A stretch of DNA of 64,000 bases from SFEL01 sp964392455 (lineage in GTDB: Bacteria > Bacillota > Clostridia > Christensenellales > CAG-138), in assembly GCA_964392455.1 (NCBI GenBank), contig CAYMPG010000002.1, positions 42,183-106,182 on the forward strand, given 5' to 3'. The notes beneath the pieces were generated by a model. It did not search any database. It was not told the origin of the DNA and was given only the letters and a program-made list of their open reading frames with translations. Shown here piece by piece: positions 40,387 to 49,791 of the stretch (its first letter is position 1; the number at the start of each line of letters is the position of its first letter). Position numbers and translations under genes: made by a program.

Positions 40387-42774
40387 ATGCTCATATATGA
40401 ATTATCTTCAATCGCAAGCGAAGACCTGCCTCAGGTGCCGGGCATATCCCGGCGGCTAAGGTCCCTTTTGTATGCCCGGGGAGTAAGGACCGGGGAGGAG
40501 ATGGAGCAGTTTCTCCATCCGGGGGAGGGGCAGCTTTGTGATGCCCTTGAGTTTAAGGATATGGATAGGGCCGTAGAGCGGATAAAGGCCGCCGTGGGCA
40601 ATGAACGCATATGCGTATTTGGCGACTATGATGCGGATGGCGTCTGCGCTACTGCCATACTTACCCACTGCCTCAGCTCCCTTGGGGCAGATGTGATATA
40701 TCGCATACCCTCCCGGCATGGAGAGGGCTACGGCCTGAGCATAGCCGCCGTGGAGCGGCTTAAGGATGAGGGCGTGGGCCTTGTGATCACGGTGGATAAC
40801 GGCATAAAGGCCTATGGGGAAATAGACCGCTGCCGAGAGCTTGGCATGGATGCTGTGGTAACGGATCACCACAGGTGCGATGGCAGGATACCTGAGTGCT
40901 GTGCGGTAATATGCCATACCCGGGATGACAATACCTATCCCAATAAAGACCTTTGCGGCGCAGGCATAGCATGGAAGCTCGCGGAGGCGCTGCTGGGACG
41001 GCAAAAGGCAAAGCGATATCTGCCCATAGCCGCCATTGCCACAATGGCAGACGTGGTGCCGCTTATGGGGGAAAACCGTGCAATAGTGGCCCTCGGGCTG
41101 AATATGATAAACGCCGGGGACTGCTGTACCGGCATAAAGGCCCTGGGCAGGGCCGTGAATGAGAAAAACGATACCTTCGGTGCAAGGGATTTGTCCTTTG
41201 GCTTTGCCCCCAGGCTCAATGCCGCCGGGCGAATGGAGGATGCTTCCATATGCGTGGAGCTGCTCTGCACTGAAGACAGCGCCAGGGCGGAGGAGATAGC
41301 CCACAGGCTGGATGAGCTTAACAGGCAGCGCCAGCGGGAGGAAACGGGCATAGTTGAGGATGCCGCCTCCATGGTGGAGCAGGATGACCTTACCTCCAAA
41401 CGGTGCATAGTGCTAAAATCCCAAAGCTGGAACCCGGGGGTGATAGGCATAGCCGCCTCCCGTATTGCGGAAAGATATTACCGGCCCACCCTGCTCTTTA
41501 CGGAAAAGGACGGTGTGCTTACCGGCTCGGCCCGCTCGGTGCCGGGGGTTGACCTTTACAGCGCCCTTAATGCAAATTCACGCTATTTTACCCGCTTTGG
41601 CGGCCATGCCTTTGCTGCGGGAGTTACCATGCCCGGGGAGCACTTTGAGGAATTCTCTGCGGCCCTTGATGCTACCTTCCATGAAACCGTGATGGACGAG
41701 CTGTTTATCCCGCGGCGCACCTACGATGCGGAGGTGGAGCTTGCGGAGCTCACCCTTACCATGGCTGAGGAGCTGGAGCTGCTTGCGCCCTTTGGGGAGG
41801 GAAATCCCGAGCCCACATTCCGCACAAGGGGGATGCTGCTGAGGGGCATACGGCGGATAGGCTCAGCCGGCAGCCATATAAAGGCCACTGCCGTAAAGGC
41901 GGACAGGTACATAGACCTTGTGGCCTTTTCCCAGGGCAGCCGCTTTGATGAGCTGAATGACATGGAGCGGTGCGATGCCATATATACTCCGGGGATAAAT
42001 CGCTGGAACGGTATGCGCTCCGTGCAGCTCAGGGTAAGGGATATGCGAAGGGATACGGTGCAGGACCCCGGGGCCTTTATAGAGGGACGGCGGGAGAAAT
42101 TTATTGATGCATTCTCAAGGAATGTATTGTATAATATAAAGTGCGATGATGTTGATGAAAGGGAGAGCATCTCCCTTAAGGAGCTGCTGAGCGATGCTAT
42201 AGGCGGCTCAATGATACTCTGCTTTACCCCCTCCGGAGCCCGGGAGCTGCTGGAGCAGCTCAGGACAGAGGAGCTGGAAAGCAGGGTGGATATCATCTTT
42301 GGCGCAAACCGCCCTTCCCCCTGCGCCTACCATACTCTGGTGCTGGCGCCGGTGCTGGATGAGCTGGAGCTGTCCCGGTTCAGAAGCATATTGCTGTATG
42401 ATAGCCGTGATGCAGGCCTTACGGGCCGTATAGCCCAGCTTGCCCCAGGAGGCAGAGTATATCCCGGAAAAAGCATGCCTGAAGCTGAGTTTGCCCCCCT
42501 CGTGATTAAAAGAGAGAACTTTGCCGTGTTTTACAGGGCGGCAAGGGCAAGCGAAAGGCGCTTTTATAACCGGGGCGAGCTGGCAGATTACCTTGCAGGC
42601 GTGGCAAAGGCGCCCGGGTATATGGCAAGGCTTGCGGTGGATATTATGCTGGAGCTGGGCTTTGCCACAGAGCAGGACGGCATAAGCATGGTAAAGGAGC
42701 CAAAGCGCATGAGCCTTGAGGACAGCCCCACCTATGCGGCGCTGCTCAGGCTGAAATCGCAGCAGGATAAATAA
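40387..42774 (+). CDS. recJ: Single-stranded-DNA-specific exonuclease RecJ
   Basis: 5'-3' exonuclease of DNA repair and recombination. The 795 residues hold the DHH core: GDYDADGVCATAIL near 80, VITVDNGI near 135 and VVTDHHR near 160. The DHHA1 domain includes GSARSVPGVDLYSAL and FGGHAFAAGVTM near 395-415, and an OB domain comes next. A C-terminal extension of about 200 residues is common in Bacillota RecJ. The ribosome site is weak. Apt and Rel follow in the usual order. Confidence 0.95.
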   Translation: MLIYELSSIASEDLPQVPGISRRLRSLLYARGVRTGEEMEQFLHPGEGQLCDALEFKDMDRAVERIKAAVGNERICVFGDYDADGVCATAILTHCLSSLGADVIYRIPSRHGEGYGLSIAAVERLKDEGVGLVITVDNGIKAYGEIDRCRELGMDAVVTDHHRCDGRIPECCAVICHTRDDNTYPNKDLCGAGIAWKLAEALLGRQKAKRYLPIAAIATMADVVPLMGENRAIVALGLNMINAGDCCTGIKALGRAVNEKNDTFGARDLSFGFAPRLNAAGRMEDASICVELLCTEDSARAEEIAHRLDELNRQRQREETGIVEDAASMVEQDDLTSKRCIVLKSQSWNPGVIGIAASRIAERYYRPTLLFTEKDGVLTGSARSVPGVDLYSALNANSRYFTRFGGHAFAAGVTMPGEHFEEFSAALDATFHETVMDELFIPRRTYDAEVELAELTLTMAEELELLAPFGEGNPEPTFRTRGMLLRGIRRIGSAGSHIKATAVKADRYIDLVAFSQGSRFDELNDMERCDAIYTPGINRWNGMRSVQLRVRDMRRDTVQDPGAFIEGRREKFIDAFSRNVLYNIKCDDVDERESISLKELLSDAIGGSMILCFTPSGARELLEQLRTEELESRVDIIFGANRPSPCAYHTLVLAPVLDELELSRFRSILLYDSRDAGLTGRIAQLAPGGRVYPGKSMPEAEFAPLVIKRENFAVFYRAARASERRFYNRGELADYLAGVAKAPGYMARLAVDIMLELGFATEQDGISMVKEPKRMSLEDSPTYAALLRLKSQQDK

Positions 42775-42803
42775 ACTGTTCACCAAAACAGGAGGAAAAT
42801 ACA

Positions 42804-43319
42804 ATGGATCTTAAGACCGTAGTGCGTTCTATCCCCGATTATCCCAAGCCCGGCATACTGTTCAGGGATGTTACCACCCTATTTCAGGATGCGGAGGCCT
42901 TTAAGCAGCTTACAGATGACCTTGTAAAGAGCCTTGAGGGCAAGCAGGTCGATTTGATAGTTGGGCCTGAGGCAAGGGGCTTTGTAGTGGGCGCAGCGCT
43001 GGCATATGCCCTGAATGCGGGGCTGGTGCTGGCAAGAAAGCCCGGCAAGCTCCCCTGTGAATCCCTCCGGTATGAATATGCGCTGGAATATGGCACCGAT
43101 TCTCTGGAGATACACGTTGGCGCCATAAAGGCGGGCCAGAAGGTAGTGGTTGTGGATGACCTGCTGGCCACCGGCGGCACCTGCCTTGCCACCATAAAGC
43201 TGGTGGAAAAGATGGGCGGCGAGGTGGTAGGCGCCCGCTTTGCCATAGAGCTGGCAGAGGAATGTAACGGCCGTGAGACCCTTAAGGATTACGACGTATA
43301 TTCCACCATCGTATACTAA
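42804..43319 (+). CDS. apt: Adenine phosphoribosyltransferase
   Basis: Makes AMP from adenine and PRPP for purine salvage. The 171 residues match the family. IPDYPKPGILFRDVTTLF is at the start, the PRPP-binding loop is VVVVDDLLATGGT near 120, and GPEARGF is near 55. AGGAGGA precedes the ATG. It is directly upstream of rel, as is common in Bacillota, although a hairpin separates them. Confidence 0.97.
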   Translation: MDLKTVVRSIPDYPKPGILFRDVTTLFQDAEAFKQLTDDLVKSLEGKQVDLIVGPEARGFVVGAALAYALNAGLVLARKPGKLPCESLRYEYALEYGTDSLEIHVGAIKAGQKVVVVDDLLATGGTCLATIKLVEKMGGEVVGARFAIELAEECNGRETLKDYDVYSTIVY

Positions 43320-43342
43320 TATCATTTGCCACGTAAAATCAT

Positions 43343-43369
43343 GAAATCAACGGTTTTGCCGTTGATTTC
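43343..43369 (+). terminator. Hairpin between apt and rel
   Basis: An 11-bp perfect stem GAAATCAACGG with its complement, a 5-nt loop and a T-rich but broken tail. It may attenuate transcription into rel. Confidence 0.65.
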
Positions 43370-43410
43370 TCTGTTTATTTATTTGTAGATAGAAGAAAGG
43401 GGGAAAGGCA

Positions 43411-45600
43411 TTGGATAAGCTCAGGGAGATATGCTCAAAGACCTTCAGTCCGGAAGATATGAGCCTGCTGGATAAGGCTGTGGAGTTTACCAAGCAGACC
43501 CATTCCCACCAGGTGCGCCACTCAGGCGAGCCCTATTACGTTCACCCGGAAAGCGTGGCCATAATGCTTGCTCAGATGGGCATGGACAGCCATACCGTAA
43601 TAGCGGGGCTGCTTCATGACGTGATAGAGGATGGGCAGGGCGTTACCTACGATACGGTGGCATCCATGTTTGGCCAGGATATAGCCGGCATGGTGGATGG
43701 CGTTACCAAGCTCACAAAAACCGGCAAAAACGAAATGATAAGCCGCGAGGACATACAGGCGGAGAGCCTGAGAAAAATGTTCCTTGCCATAGCCAATGAC
43801 GTGCGGGTGGTGATAATCAAGCTCAATGACCGCCTGCACAATATGCGTACCCTTCAGTATTGCAGCGAGGAAAAGCGCATACGCAAGGCAAAGGAGACCC
43901 TTGACGTATATGCTCCCCTTGCCCATCGCTTCGGAATGGGCGCCCTCAAGTGCGAGCTTGAGGACCTGTGCATGAAGTACCTCTGGCCCGAGGAGTATGC
44001 AAAGCTGGAAAAGGCCATGATACCCTACAATGAGGAGCGTATGCGTACCCTCAACCAGGCCATGGAATCCATAAGCGCAGCCCTCAAGGAGGCAGGGATA
44101 GAGGCTACCCTCAGCGGCAGGCCAAAGCATTTTTACAGCATATACAAAAAGACCGTTCGCCAGCAGAAGGATATAAACGAGATATACGACCTAATTGCCC
44201 TCAGGGTGATAGTGAATACCGTACACGACTGCTACGCTGCCCTTGGCATAATACATTCCATGTGGCGCCCGATGCCGGGCCGCTTCAAGGACTATATCGC
44301 TATGCCAAAGACGAATATGTACCGGTCGCTTCATACCACCCTCTTTGCCAATGACGGCATGGGTATGCCCTTTGAGGTGCAGATACGCACGCCTGAAATG
44401 CATAAGGCGGCGGAATACGGCATAGCTGCCCACTGGATGTATAAGGAGGGGCGCAGCAGCCAGGATGAGCTGGACAGCAAGCTGGGCTGGCTGAGGGAAG
44501 CCCTTGCAATGGAGGCAGATTCCAATACCACAAGGGAATTTATAGAAAACATACGCAAGGATTTCTTTGGAGATTATGTTTACGTGCTTACGCCACAAGG
44601 CAAGATAATAGACCTTGTGGCGGGCTCCACCCCCATAGACTTTGCCTACCGTATACACTCAAACGTGGGCAATCATACCCAGCATGCCAAGGTGAATGGC
44701 GCACTGGTAAGGCTGGATTACAAGCTCAAGACCAATGACGTGGTGGAAATAGTCACTTCGCCCAATGCTACCCCCAGCCGGGATTGGCTCAAGGTGGTAA
44801 AGACCCAGCAGGCCAAGTCCAAGATACGCTCCTGGTTCAAGAAGGCCAACAGGGAGGAAAATATACAGCGGGGCAAGGAGATGCTGTCTGAGGCGCTGAA
44901 GCGCCAGGGAGCGCAGCTCAGCGACTTTACCGGCAATAAAGAGTACTTTGAGGATATACTCAAGCGCTTTAATATGCTGGATCTGGAGGATGTGTATGCC
45001 TCCATAGGCTACGGCGGAATATCCACCGGCCAGGTGACCCATAAGCTATTGGAGCAGGCCCGCAAGGAGGCCAAGGCGGCGGCTGCTGCGGAAAGGCTGG
45101 AAAAGCTGGGCGCAGAGCAGCAGGGCAGGCCCGTATACAGCTCAGAGGGCAAGGGCGTAATAGTAGAAGGCGATACCGGCATGGCGGTGCGCTTTGCGCG
45201 GTGCTGCACGCCGCTTCCGGGAGATGATATATTCGGCTACATTACCAGAGGCCGCGGCGTATCCATCCACAGGAAGGATTGCCCGAATGCGGTGGATTTG
45301 CTGGAGGACCCTGCCCGTGTGGTGCGGGTGGACTGGGCAAAGGATGCCAAGAGCAGCTACAATGCCACCATTCAGATAGTGGCAGGGGAGCGCACGGGTA
45401 TGCTGCTGGATATTTCCCAGGTGCTGGCCAGCATGAATATAAGCGTTACCGCAATGACGGTGAAGATGGACAAGGAGGATTCGGATACTGTATATGTTCA
45501 GATATCCTTCGACGTTACCAGCGCAGATCAGCTCAGCAATATAATAAAGAGCCTGCGTAAGATAAACAAAATACGGGACGTATACCGTGTAAACGCATAG
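43411..45600 (+). CDS. rel: Bifunctional (p)ppGpp synthetase/hydrolase
   Basis: Makes and breaks the stringent-response alarmone. The 729 residues include an HD hydrolase domain (about 25-200, with LLHDVIEDGQG near 68), a synthetase domain (about 230-360, with YDLIALRVI and FKDYIAMPKTNMYRSLHTT), a TGS domain (about 390-455), helical and zinc-finger-like regions with CCTPLPGDDIFGYITRGRG, and a C-terminal ACT domain. The start is TTG at 43411 behind AAAGGGGGA; the rare start may limit expression. dtd follows 10 bp later. Confidence 0.97.
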   Translation: MDKLREICSKTFSPEDMSLLDKAVEFTKQTHSHQVRHSGEPYYVHPESVAIMLAQMGMDSHTVIAGLLHDVIEDGQGVTYDTVASMFGQDIAGMVDGVTKLTKTGKNEMISREDIQAESLRKMFLAIANDVRVVIIKLNDRLHNMRTLQYCSEEKRIRKAKETLDVYAPLAHRFGMGALKCELEDLCMKYLWPEEYAKLEKAMIPYNEERMRTLNQAMESISAALKEAGIEATLSGRPKHFYSIYKKTVRQQKDINEIYDLIALRVIVNTVHDCYAALGIIHSMWRPMPGRFKDYIAMPKTNMYRSLHTTLFANDGMGMPFEVQIRTPEMHKAAEYGIAAHWMYKEGRSSQDELDSKLGWLREALAMEADSNTTREFIENIRKDFFGDYVYVLTPQGKIIDLVAGSTPIDFAYRIHSNVGNHTQHAKVNGALVRLDYKLKTNDVVEIVTSPNATPSRDWLKVVKTQQAKSKIRSWFKKANREENIQRGKEMLSEALKRQGAQLSDFTGNKEYFEDILKRFNMLDLEDVYASIGYGGISTGQVTHKLLEQARKEAKAAAAAERLEKLGAEQQGRPVYSSEGKGVIVEGDTGMAVRFARCCTPLPGDDIFGYITRGRGVSIHRKDCPNAVDLLEDPARVVRVDWAKDAKSSYNATIQIVAGERTGMLLDISQVLASMNISVTAMTVKMDKEDSDTVYVQISFDVTSADQLSNIIKSLRKINKIRDVYRVNA

Positions 45601-45610
45601 GAGGAAAGGC

Positions 45611-46057
45611 ATGAGGGCAGTAGTACAGAGGGTAAGCGAGGCCTCCGTCACCATAAATGGCCAGGTGAAGGGCAGCATAGGCAAAGGCTATATGGTGCTG
45701 CTGGGCGTTGAGGATGTGGATGAGCAGGCGGATCTGGAGTATATATGCGATAAGCTCATGGGCCTCCGTGTATTTGAGGACAGCGAGGGCAAGATGAACC
45801 TTGATATCCGGGATGCAGGCGGGGAAATATTGCTCATTTCCCAGTTTACCCTGTATGGCGATGCCAGAAAGGGCAGGCGTCCCAGCTTTATAAAGGCGGC
45901 TCGGCCGGAAAAGGCCATACCCATGTATGAGGAGGCCATACGCAGGCTTTCCGAGAGCCTGCACGTGGAGTGCGGCGAATTTGGCGCAGATATGAAGGTG
46001 GCCCTTGTGAATGACGGCCCTGTCACCATACTTTTGGATAGCAAAAGGACATTTTGA
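45611..46057 (+). CDS. dtd: D-aminoacyl-tRNA deacylase
   Basis: Cleaves D-amino acids (and glycine from tRNA-Ala) off tRNA, guarding translation. The 148 residues show MRAVVQRVSEASVTI, the SQFTLYGDARKGRRPSF active-site block (near 77) and the Gly-cisPro motif in NDGPVTI near 136. It is located just after rel as in many Bacillota. Its last codons overlap the start of the MBL-fold gene. Confidence 0.97.
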   Translation: MRAVVQRVSEASVTINGQVKGSIGKGYMVLLGVEDVDEQADLEYICDKLMGLRVFEDSEGKMNLDIRDAGGEILLISQFTLYGDARKGRRPSFIKAARPEKAIPMYEEAIRRLSESLHVECGEFGADMKVALVNDGPVTILLDSKRTF

Positions 46058-46710
46058 CCCACATTATGAGCGATATGCGAAGAATAGCAACAGAATGTAT
46101 ACAGACCGGCCCTCTCCTTGTGAATACATATGTGGCATATGTGCAGGGGGAGGATAGCTGCATAGTGGTGGACCCGGCAGATGCAAAGGTCATTTCCCGG
46201 TATGCTGCGGAACATTCCCTGAGGATAGCCGCAGTATTGCTGACCCATTGCCATTTTGACCATATACTGGGAGTTCCCGGCCTTGTGGAGGAGGAAGCAA
46301 GGCTGTATATAGGCAGGGGGGATGCTGCCGGCCTCAATGACAGGCAGGTGAGCCTTAATTTTAAGGATATGCCCCTTATGACGCCTGATGTGCTGCTGAG
46401 CGATGGGGATTCATTCCAGGAAGCAGGCATGGCCTTTCGTGTAATAGCCACGCCGGGCCATACGCCGGGCGGGGTTTGCTATGTTTTGGAGGAAAATAAA
46501 ACCATTTTTGCAGGGGATACCCTGTTCAGGCTGAGCGTGGGCCGCACGGATTTTGTGGGCGGCGACCACCGGGCGCTGCTGCCAGCCATAAAGGAGCGGC
46601 TCTTTACCCTGGAGGGGGATTATGAGGTGCTGCCGGGGCACGGCGAGGCCACCACATTGGAGTATGAGCGGCAGAATAACCCCTATGCGGGCAGAGGTGC
46701 CAGATGGTAA
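46054..46710 (+). CDS. MBL-fold metallo-hydrolase (glyoxalase II-like)
   Basis: Zinc hydrolase of 218 residues with THCHFDHILG (HxHxDH near 61), TPGHTPGG near 128, AGDTLF near 150 and LPGHGEAT near 194, all metal-ligand motifs. Substrate unknown; small glyoxalase-II-like members of this sort cleave thioesters. The start is uncertain: TTG 46054 overlapping the dtd stop with AAAGGA upstream, or ATG 46066. It overlaps hemZ by 7 bp. Confidence 0.88.
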   Translation: MTHIMSDMRRIATECIQTGPLLVNTYVAYVQGEDSCIVVDPADAKVISRYAAEHSLRIAAVLLTHCHFDHILGVPGLVEEEARLYIGRGDAAGLNDRQVSLNFKDMPLMTPDVLLSDGDSFQEAGMAFRVIATPGHTPGGVCYVLEENKTIFAGDTLFRLSVGRTDFVGGDHRALLPAIKERLFTLEGDYEVLPGHGEATTLEYERQNNPYAGRGARW

Positions 46711-48164
46711 GGATATATACGGATCATCCGGAGTTTTTAAATGATATAGCCGACGTGGCAAGGCTTTATCTGCCCATGGAGGAGGTGCTTCCCGCAGGGG
46801 AGGAAAGCGAAACCTGCGACCATGTGCAGATATATGCTGTGATGGAAATGGACGAAGAATGGCGGGCTGTTTGCCGCTGCTGCACCCCAGAAGGGGAAAA
46901 GCAGTATATTTACCGCCACCCCGCAGTGGAGGGCAGCCTGCTCGTGCAAAAGCGCTACATAAAGCGCTGCCTGAAGATAGGCGTATTCCGTGTAATGGGG
47001 ATGCTGTTTTCAGCAAACCTTCCCTGGGGCTCCCTTACCGGCATACGGCCCACAAGGCTCCTCAGGGAGCTGATGGATGAAAAGGGGGAGGAGGAAGCTC
47101 TGCGCTTTATGGAGCGTGAGTTTGATGTATCCCCAAAGAAGCTGAGCCTTGCACGGGAAATAGTGGAGATACAGCGCCCCTTTATGGAAAATATAGGCAG
47201 GAGCGCAGATGTTTATATCGGCATACCCTTCTGCCGCACAAGGTGCCTGTATTGCTCCTTCCTTTCTGAGGTTCGCACGAAAAAGACTGATATGGCAGCC
47301 TATATACAGGCTCTCAAGAAGGATATAAGCCTTGGTGCTGCCATACTTAAGGACAGCGGCTACAGCATACGCAGCATGTACATGGGAGGCGGCACGCCCA
47401 CCGTGCTTACTGAGGACGAGCTGAAGGATGTGCTGGACTATGCCCTTGAGCAGTATGGCGGCTTTGGAAGCGAGTTTACAGTGGAAGCGGGAAGGCCGGA
47501 TACCATTACGCCGGAAAAGCTCCGGGCCATATATTCAATGGGCGCCCGCCGCATATCCATAAACCCCCAGACCATGTGCAGCCGCACACTGGAGCTTGTG
47601 GGGCGCAGCCACAGCCCGCAGGAAATAATAAGGGCATATCAGGATGCCCGGGGGCTGGGCTTTGACAGCATAAATATGGACGTTATAGCAGGGCTGCCCG
47701 GAGAGACCCTTTCAGACGTGGAGCATACGCTCAGCGAGATAAAAAAGCTCTCTCCAGATAACCTTACCGTACATACCCTTGCCATAAAGCGGTCATCCAG
47801 GCTTAAGAGCATGCTTGAGGAGTATTCCCTGCCCGATGCGGAGCAGGCAGAGGCCATGGTGAATGCCGGCGTGGAGGCTGCGGCGGATATGGGCATGAAG
47901 CCCTATTATATGTACCGCCAGAAGTATATGCGGGGCAATCTTGAAAACGTGGGCTATGCAAGGCCCGGCACAGAATGTATGTACAATATAGACATGATGG
48001 AGGAAACCGTATCCATCATGGCCCATGGCGCAGGAGCCATGACCAAGCGCATATTTGATGGGGAATGCAGGGTGGAGCGTATACCCAACCCCAAGGATGT
48101 GGCCACATATATGGCCAAGGTGGAGGACGTGGCACGGGAAAAGCGCAGCCTTTATGCAAAATAA
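46704..48164 (+). CDS. hemZ: HemZ-type radical SAM protein (coproporphyrinogen dehydrogenase family)
   Basis: Radical SAM enzyme related to oxygen-independent coproporphyrinogen III oxidase. The 486 residues have an N-terminal domain of about 165 residues, then the cluster motif CRTRCLYCSF (CxxxCxxC near 174), MGGGTPT near 230 and EAGRPDTIT near 257. Members in this place (rel-dtd-MBL-hemZ) occur across Clostridia, often in species without a full haem pathway, so the real substrate is open. A strong terminator ends the block. Confidence 0.92.
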   Translation: MVRIYTDHPEFLNDIADVARLYLPMEEVLPAGEESETCDHVQIYAVMEMDEEWRAVCRCCTPEGEKQYIYRHPAVEGSLLVQKRYIKRCLKIGVFRVMGMLFSANLPWGSLTGIRPTRLLRELMDEKGEEEALRFMEREFDVSPKKLSLAREIVEIQRPFMENIGRSADVYIGIPFCRTRCLYCSFLSEVRTKKTDMAAYIQALKKDISLGAAILKDSGYSIRSMYMGGGTPTVLTEDELKDVLDYALEQYGGFGSEFTVEAGRPDTITPEKLRAIYSMGARRISINPQTMCSRTLELVGRSHSPQEIIRAYQDARGLGFDSINMDVIAGLPGETLSDVEHTLSEIKKLSPDNLTVHTLAIKRSSRLKSMLEEYSLPDAEQAEAMVNAGVEAAADMGMKPYYMYRQKYMRGNLENVGYARPGTECMYNIDMMEETVSIMAHGAGAMTKRIFDGECRVERIPNPKDVATYMAKVEDVAREKRSLYAK

Positions 48165-48210
48165 ACTTCTTATGGGGGGCCTTATAACCCCATGCAGGAT
48201 TTACAGAATG

Positions 48211-48240
48211 AAACGCCGGATAAGCTCCGGCGTTTTTTTA
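48211..48240 (+). terminator. Terminator of the yajC-hemZ block
   Basis: A 10-bp stem AAACGCCGGA with its complement, a 5-nt loop and seven or more T. Confidence 0.88.
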
Positions 48241-48251
48241 TGCCGGTAATA

Positions 48252-48280
48252 TTGTAAAGAGGATAAAAAAGAGGTATGAT
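48252..48280 (+). promoter_or_regulatory. Promoter of the AbrB-glycosyltransferase operon
   Basis: -35 TTGTAA (48252-48257), 17-bp spacer, -10 TATGAT (48275-48280). The -10 lies inside the left arm of the palindrome described next. Confidence 0.65.
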
Positions 48281-48299
48281 TAGTTATACTAATCATACC
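48273..48299. promoter_or_regulatory. Perfect 12-bp palindromic operator
   Basis: Arms GGTATGATTAGT (48273-48284) and ACTAATCATACC (48288-48299) around TAT. It overlaps the -10 and the expected transcript start, so a bound dimer would block transcription. The AbrB-type protein encoded next is the natural candidate, though GntR-type regulators also use such sites. Confidence 0.75.
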
Positions 48300-48315
48300 T
48301 TATGGAGATATAACT

Positions 48316-48543
48316 ATGAAAGCTCATAAAGGAAAGTACGCCTGGATGGTCAAGATAGGGGAAAAGGGCCAGTTTGTAATACCCAAGGAGGCCAGGGATA
48401 TGTTTGACCTGCAGCCGGGCAGCAGCATACTGGTGCTGGGGGATGAAAAAAGGGGCCTTGCCATAATGCCCCGCCATATGCAGAGCCAGTTTATTGCAAA
48501 AATCTTTGAGGACATATCTGTGGAGGATGAAGGCGATGAGTAG
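48316..48543 (+). CDS. AbrB/MazE/SpoVT-type DNA-binding protein
   Basis: A 75-residue transcription regulator. The swapped-hairpin DNA-binding domain is residues 10-52: VKIGEKGQFVIPKEARDMFDLQPGSSILVLGD. The C-terminal tail is acidic. It overlaps the glycosyltransferase gene by 8 bp, so both are made together. The palindrome on its promoter suggests self-repression. There is no toxin-like partner, so MazE-type antitoxin activity is unlikely. Confidence 0.9.
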   Translation: MKAHKGKYAWMVKIGEKGQFVIPKEARDMFDLQPGSSILVLGDEKRGLAIMPRHMQSQFIAKIFEDISVEDEGDE

Positions 48544-49714
48544 GATAGTGTTCTTCTGCATACCTGCCCAGGGCCATACCAACCCCACCCTCGGGGTGGT
48601 AAGGGAGCTGGTGAGCCGGGGCCACCAGGTATGGTATTATTCATATGAGCAGCTCAGGGATAAAATTGAGGAAGCGGGGGCGGTATTTGTATCCTGCGAA
48701 AAGCTGAGCGATGGCCTGGCGCCCTCCGCCCGGGATGGGGAACGGGTGGGCAAGGACCTTGCCCTTGCCACAAGGCTGCTGACGGATATGACCCTTGCCA
48801 TGGATGATGAGCTGTGTGCAGATATGGTAAGGGTGAAGCCCGACTGCATAGTGGTGGACTCCATGGCGGTATGGGGCAGGGCAGTGGCGATAAAGCTGGG
48901 GATACCATTTGTATCCTCCACCACCACGTTTGCATTTAACAGATACTCTGCAAAGCTCATGAAGCAGAGCCCTGCGGAGCTTATTTCCCTGCTGCTCTCC
49001 ATGCCGAGGATAAATAAAGACATAAAGCGGCTGCAAAACAAGGGCTATCCTATAAAGAGTGTGCTGGAGCTGATACAGAATGACGATAGCACAGACACAA
49101 TAGTGTACACCTCGCCCCAGTTTCAGCCCTGTGCAGAGACTTTTTCAGATAAATGCGCCTTTGTGGGGCCATCCATGCGTCCGGCCCAGGGGGAAATACA
49201 AAAGACACGGGATAAGCTCATATATGTTTCAATGGGCACGGTGAACAACAATCTGCTGCCCCTTTATAAGAGCTGCATCAGCGCATTTAAAGGCGGCGAA
49301 TACCAGGTGATAATGTCAATAGGCGAGCAGGTGCAGCGGCAGGAGCTGGGAGAGCTGAGCGAAAACATAGAGGTATACAGCCGGGTGGATCAGATAGGGG
49401 TGCTGGAAAAGGCGGATGTATTTATCTCCCACTGCGGCATGAACAGCGCCAGCGAAAGCCTTTACTACGGGGTGCCGCTGGTGCTGCTGCCCCAAACGCC
49501 TGAGCAGGGCGCGGTGGCAGAGCGGGTGCGTCAGCTTGGGGCCGGCATAAAGCCTGAAAATGCAGGCGCAGAGGCCATAGTAAGGGCTGTGGAGGCTCTG
49601 CTGACAGAGGGCAGCTACAGGGAGAGGGCAAGGGAAATAGGCGCAGGGTTCCGCCGCTGCAAAGGTGCAGCCGCAGCGGCGGATAAGATACTTTCAGTAT
49701 GCCGCAAGGAATAG
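48536..49714 (+). CDS. UGT/MGT-family glycosyltransferase (GT1 type)
   Basis: Soluble 392-residue GT-B enzyme. The N-terminal half has FFCIPAQGHTNPTLGVVREL. The C-terminal half has the nucleotide-sugar signature SHCGMNSASESLYYGVPLVLLPQTPEQ (in part) near 300. Relatives glycosylate macrolides, lipids or other small hydrophobic acceptors, often for resistance. The ATG at 48536 has GGAGGA. Cotranscription with an AbrB-type repressor suggests inducible expression, perhaps by a toxic acceptor. Confidence 0.88.
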   Translation: MSRIVFFCIPAQGHTNPTLGVVRELVSRGHQVWYYSYEQLRDKIEEAGAVFVSCEKLSDGLAPSARDGERVGKDLALATRLLTDMTLAMDDELCADMVRVKPDCIVVDSMAVWGRAVAIKLGIPFVSSTTTFAFNRYSAKLMKQSPAELISLLLSMPRINKDIKRLQNKGYPIKSVLELIQNDDSTDTIVYTSPQFQPCAETFSDKCAFVGPSMRPAQGEIQKTRDKLIYVSMGTVNNNLLPLYKSCISAFKGGEYQVIMSIGEQVQRQELGELSENIEVYSRVDQIGVLEKADVFISHCGMNSASESLYYGVPLVLLPQTPEQGAVAERVRQLGAGIKPENAGAEAIVRAVEALLTEGSYRERAREIGAGFRRCKGAAAAADKILSVCRKE

Positions 49715-49726
49715 ACCCAGCATGAT

Positions 49727-49753
49727 AAAAAGAAGCTTTCAGCTTCTTTTTTT
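49727..49753 (+). terminator. Terminator of the glycosyltransferase operon
   Basis: An 11-bp stem AAAAAGAAGCT with its complement, a TTC loop and a run of T. Confidence 0.85.
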
Positions 49754-49791
49754 GTTGTTTAATACGGCTGCCATCCGCACAATATAAGCCT

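Noticed and set aside
48316..48543. Toxin-antitoxin pair
   Set aside because: The AbrB/MazE-type protein is followed by a 392-residue glycosyltransferase, not by a small toxin.
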